64,000 nt of DNA. Source: an uncultured Clostridia bacterium. GTDB taxonomy: Bacteria > Bacillota > Clostridia > Oscillospirales > Acutalibacteraceae. The notes beneath the pieces were generated by a model. The model was not told the origin of the DNA. It ran no database searches and worked only from the letters and a program-made list of their open reading frames with translations. Shown piece after piece: positions 61,664-64,000 of the stretch; the first letter of the stretch is position 1; every line of letters starts with the position of its first letter. The DNA lies in contig CAMZEH010000004.1 in assembly GCA_947305745.1 (NCBI GenBank), positions 1 to 64,000 on the forward strand, written 5' to 3'. The position numbers and the translations under genes are program-made.

Positions 61664-62119
61664 GTGATAATTTTCGATATAGACGGTGTATTAGCGGACA
61701 CAAATAATCGAGAAAAATTTTTAATAGATAAAAATAATTCAGAAGTTAATTGGGGAATGTTTTTTCAAGATGCTATTAATGATTTACCTCTTCCTGCCGG
61801 AATTTTAGTTGCCAAAGCAATTATTAATTATTTGCCACAAGCTGATATTTTATTTTTGACGGCAAGAGAAGAAACAGTTAGGGCCACTACAATTAACTGG
61901 CTATCCAATCAGTTGCAATTAAACCCTAACTGTATTGATTTAAAAATGAGAGCAAAAGGGAATTATATTGAATCGGTAAAATTTAAAGAAGAGATAGGTA
62001 TGCAAATAGGTTTCAAAAATATTGATTTAGTTTTTGAGGATAATCCATTAATTGTAGACATGTGGCGCAGTCATAATGTGGTATGTTATCAAACATCAAG
62101 CGGGTTATATATTGATTAA
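61664..62119 (+). CDS. HAD-like phosphatase resembling the phage polynucleotide kinase 3'-phosphatase domain
   Basis: 151 residues. HAD motif I FDIDGVLAD at the start, the second motif LFLTAREETVRA, and the late acidic motif VFEDNPLI. The arrangement resembles the T4 PseT-type phosphatase domain found in phage and related stand-alone proteins. Codons are even more A/T-rich than neighbours, suggesting recent arrival. Start GTG behind GGAAG. A general nucleotide phosphatase is equally possible. Confidence 0.7.
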   Translation: MIIFDIDGVLADTNNREKFLIDKNNSEVNWGMFFQDAINDLPLPAGILVAKAIINYLPQADILFLTAREETVRATTINWLSNQLQLNPNCIDLKMRAKGNYIESVKFKEEIGMQIGFKNIDLVFEDNPLIVDMWRSHNVVCYQTSSGLYID

Positions 62120-62135
62120 AAACATATTAATTAAG

Positions 62136-62173
62136 ATTCCCTACCGAAAATGAAAAAACGGTAGGGGAATTTG
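62136..62173. terminator. Bidirectional terminator
   Basis: ATTCCCTACCG (62136-62146) pairs with CGGTAGGGGAAT (62159-62170), one bulged G, followed by TTTG. Lies between the convergent HAD and DUF4352 genes. Confidence 0.8.
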
Positions 62174-62204
62174 TTACACAAAAATGTATATTAGGCGGGA
62201 AGGT

Positions 62205-62960
62205 TTATAATTTTATTTGGACTTTCTTGTTGGAGCCATTTAGCTCATAAATAAATGTTAAATTAGTATCACCTTTTGGTACTTCGAAAACCAATGAACC
62301 TGTTATGGCTCCTTTTTGAGCAATTTCAGAATGGTTAAAACTGTCATCCAATGAATAAGAGTTTGAATCACATTCCTCTATTACACCATTGCTATCTTGG
62401 ACTTTAAAATAGAGTGGATTTACAACGATGGCTTTGTCTGATTTGTTTTCGAGTTTGAAAGTTACTTTTATAAATTCCTGCCCACTTTTTGGGTCATCAT
62501 ATTTTGGTTTATAGTTCCTTTGAACGTTTGTTACCGTTAGTTCTTGGTTATTTACAGAAATAGTATCTCCAACTTTGTATTCTTTGTTTTCGTCGGTGTC
62601 TTTGGTGCTTTCGGTTGTAGTGGTAGTTGATGAAGAACTTACTTTTTGGCTCGTGTCTTTATCCGAAAGCGAATCCGAAACAGCTGTGTTTACGCCGTTC
62701 GCAAGCGCAATCGATATTATACTTATAATAACGCCGATTATCGGGAGTGCCAAGTAATTTGATTTTTTCATAAGTACAAAGATAAAGGATATAATTCCCA
62801 TTATTATCGCAGCGATTGCAAAAATTATGGAAATAACGTTAAGAAGAGGTATCCAGCACCCGATAAGCGCCACTCCTGCAAAAACTACAGATAATATGCC
62901 AAGAACATTTTTTTTGGGTTGCTTTTTCTCAGGGGTTTCTACTGCTTTTTCATTTTCCAT
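62205..62960 (-). CDS. DUF4352 domain membrane protein
   Basis: 251 residues. Two or three N-terminal membrane segments (about 19-40, 42-65, 70-90), a Ser/Thr-rich linker, then an immunoglobulin-like DUF4352 domain (YKVGDTISVNNQELTVTNVQ) facing outside. Function of the domain is unknown; it often sits on surface or exported proteins. A near-consensus promoter lies 60-90 bases upstream. Confidence 0.85.
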   Translation of the reverse strand: MENEKAVETPEKKQPKKNVLGILSVVFAGVALIGCWIPLLNVISIIFAIAAIIMGIISFIFVLMKKSNYLALPIIGVIISIISIALANGVNTAVSDSLSDKDTSQKVSSSSTTTTTESTKDTDENKEYKVGDTISVNNQELTVTNVQRNYKPKYDDPKSGQEFIKVTFKLENKSDKAIVVNPLYFKVQDSNGVIEECDSNSYSLDDSFNHSEIAQKGAITGSLVFEVPKGDTNLTFIYELNGSNKKVQIKL

Positions 62961-63024
62961 AATAAATTACCTCCTTATTGGATAAAATATTAAAAAATAT
63001 ACACTTTGTATGTAACTAGTTATT

Positions 63025-63053
63025 CTTATATATCAAAAATTGTTGCTTGTCAA
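63025..63053 (-). promoter_or_regulatory. Sigma-A type promoter of the DUF4352 gene
   Basis: Minus strand TTGACA (63053-63048), 17-base spacer, TATAAG (63030-63025). Confidence 0.8.
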
Positions 63054-63314
63054 GTATAATTATCAAAATGATAATGAAGTTTTTAGATCCCGCTATTAAT
63101 ATAAAATAAAGAATAGAAATTAAAATAATTTTTTTAAAATAATTTTTGGATATAAAAAACTAGGGAGCGTATGTGTGTGTTTTAATTTTATCTGAATTAT
63201 TAATTATACAAAATTAATATTTTGTATAAGTCAGGGGATTTAAAATATACAGAAGCATATTTAAACCAATCTACTTATAATCCGTCGTTTATTATTTAAA
63301 CTTTGCTTATTTAG

Positions 63315-63343
63315 TTGATTTTAAATAAAAATATGGTTATAAT
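63315..63343 (+). promoter_or_regulatory. Sigma-A type promoter of the proline-rich protein gene
   Basis: TTGATT (63315-63320), 17-base spacer, TATAAT (63338-63343), 47 bases before the start codon. Confidence 0.78.
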
Positions 63344-63390
63344 AATGATGTGAATTATTTCACCAATATATTTTTAAGGAGGAATTTTTT

Positions 63391-63741
63391 ATGAGCAGAG
63401 AGCAAGATAACAAAATTATGGCACCGCCTACCAAAGTAGGAGGAACGATTATGATCCCTGCTAAAAAACCCGATGACCTAATGGTACCCCCGAAACCCGT
63501 AATCGATAACAAATTGGATGTTGCGGGTGGCAACAAAAAAGAAATGCCCCAGCCTCCCGAGATGGAAATTGTGGAGCTGAGCGATGGCCGTTTTGCCAAA
63601 ATTCCAAAATCTGCAATATGTGAAACCAAAGAGGAAGCGGAAAATTCGATGATGCCTCCCCCTCCTATTTTCCCTCATGGCTATCATCACCGGACGGTGC
63701 ACCACGATCAAAAAGATAAGCGTTACTATCAAGACATCTGA
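63391..63741 (+). CDS. Small proline- and methionine-rich protein, unknown function
   Basis: 116 residues. Several MxPP/PPPP-type stretches (MAPPTKVGG, MVPPKPV, MMPPPPIFPHG) and a histidine-rich end (GYHHRTVHHDQ). No signal peptide or membrane segment. Likely intrinsically disordered. Strong AAGGAGG site and a consensus promoter indicate high expression. No family recognised. It could be a structural or spore-coat-type protein, but nothing in the sequence proves that. Confidence 0.72.
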   Translation: MSREQDNKIMAPPTKVGGTIMIPAKKPDDLMVPPKPVIDNKLDVAGGNKKEMPQPPEMEIVELSDGRFAKIPKSAICETKEEAENSMMPPPPIFPHGYHHRTVHHDQKDKRYYQDI

Positions 63742-63767
63742 TAAATAAAAATGCCATTACACAATTG

Positions 63768-63808
63768 GCTCTGTGTATCCATACGAGGGTACATTGAGCT
63801 GATTTTTT
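63768..63808 (+). terminator. Probable terminator after the proline-rich protein gene
   Basis: GCTC..TGTA.CC pairs with GG.TACA..GAGC across ATACGA with a small internal mismatch, followed by GATTTTTTAT. Confidence 0.65.
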
Positions 63809-63834
63809 ATATTTGAAATCTTTATTAAAAATTT

Positions 63835-63864
63835 TTGACAATCAATAGCTGTATGTGATATAAT
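63835..63864 (+). promoter_or_regulatory. Sigma-A type promoter of tRNA-Arg
   Basis: TTGACA (63835-63840), 18-base spacer, TATAAT (63859-63864), 17 bases ahead of the tRNA 5' end. Confidence 0.85.
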
Positions 63865-63881
63865 CTGAACGTATCAAGTGT

Positions 63882-63956
63882 GCCCCCTTAGTTAAATGGA
63901 TATAACAAATCCCTCCTAAGGATTAGTTGTCAGTTCGATTCTGGCAGGGGGTGCCA
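63882..63956 (+). tRNA. tRNA-Arg (CCT anticodon)
   Basis: 75 bases including encoded CCA. The 7-bp acceptor stem GCCCCCT/AGGGGGT, D-arm GTTA/TAAC, anticodon stem AATCC/GGATT with loop CTCCTAA (anticodon CCT, reading AGG), 4-base variable loop and T-arm GTCAG/CTGGC all pair. The 44 bases after it to the window end hold nothing recognisable. Confidence 0.93.
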
Positions 63957-64000
63957 ATTAGCAGCAATAGGCCAGAGATCAGGATAGTTTCTTTTTTTAT

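Larger units (their letters stand above)
62961..63390. other. 430-base intergenic region with divergent promoters
   Basis: Very A/T-rich. It holds a promoter for the DUF4352 gene on the left and one for the proline-rich gene on the right (listed separately). No RNA gene or open frame with a ribosome binding site was seen between them. Confidence 0.6.

Noticed and set aside
1..64000. CRISPR array, rRNA operon or complete insertion sequence
   Set aside because: No regularly spaced short repeats, no rRNA sequence and no transposase with terminal inverted repeats were found; the repeats seen are the 309-bp and 163-bp pairs described.

Overview
The window looks like the chromosome of a low-GC, endospore-forming member of the Clostridia (Firmicutes). 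It is A+T rich, Shine-Dalgarno sites are strong, and TTG start codons are common (fmt, the VanY-like gene, cdd, glmU, miaB, mutS, mutL). It carries spore genes (sigG, a dacF-type carboxypeptidase, a SpoIIQ-like M23 protein) and anaerobe genes (fhs, nfnAB, pduL plus ackA). The order sepF-divIVA-ileS-lspA is a classical Firmicutes cluster. I cannot name genus or species from sequence alone.

Layout: 1-1.6 kb holds a large serine recombinase and the tail of an unknown gene. 1.6-6.1 kb (minus) is a vanY-like/fmt/glycosyltransferase/fhs operon in which Fhs makes the 10-formyl-THF that Fmt uses. 6.3-10.4 kb (plus) is prfA, sua5/tsaC, a lytic transglycosylase and an M18 aminopeptidase. 10.5-12.4 kb holds a feoA-feoB operon whose feoB has lost its 3' half. 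12.5-18.2 kb holds two large tandem paralogues that share a 309-bp perfect repeat covering promoter, ribosome binding site and first 74 codons and then diverge; the second ends in a microbial-type PARG (poly(ADP-ribose) glycohydrolase-like) domain. 18.3-22.0 kb (minus) is lgt, two M16 peptidases of the YfmF/YfmH type (yfmF carries a frameshift) and a small exported membrane protein.

22.2-30.9 kb (plus) is housekeeping: cdd, split transketolase, a short GlmU, prs, pth, tlyA, nadK, pduL, rsmH and an FtsL-like protein. 31-35.6 kb is accessory and envelope-directed: a secreted protein, an exported lipoprotein Ser/Thr kinase with an internal duplication, a GH25-LysM lysozyme with a holin-like partner, and a decayed exported-protein gene. 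35.7-39.9 kb (plus) is nfnAB, an M50 protease that may start at ATA, a flavin reductase and a YmfI-like reductase. 41.3-50 kb is miaB, a YlbF/YmcA protein, mutS, mutL, miaA and a HlyD-like protein. 50.3-55 kb is sepF, divIVA, ileS and lspA. 55-61.6 kb is sigG, dacF, rluB, a SpoIIQ-like gene, an HD hydrolase, ackA and pfkA. The right end is accessory (HAD phosphatase, DUF4352 protein, proline-rich protein) and finishes with tRNA-Arg(CCT).

The strongest candidate for something undescribed is the tandem pair at 12.5-18.2 kb: a constant expression and N-terminal cassette joined to different C-terminal cargos. Around it the accessory genes share a theme of exported or envelope proteins (lipoprotein kinase, signal-anchored proteins, PARG domain) driven by near-consensus TTGACA/TATAAT promoters with 17-bp spacers. 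A role in interaction with a host or other cells is inference only.
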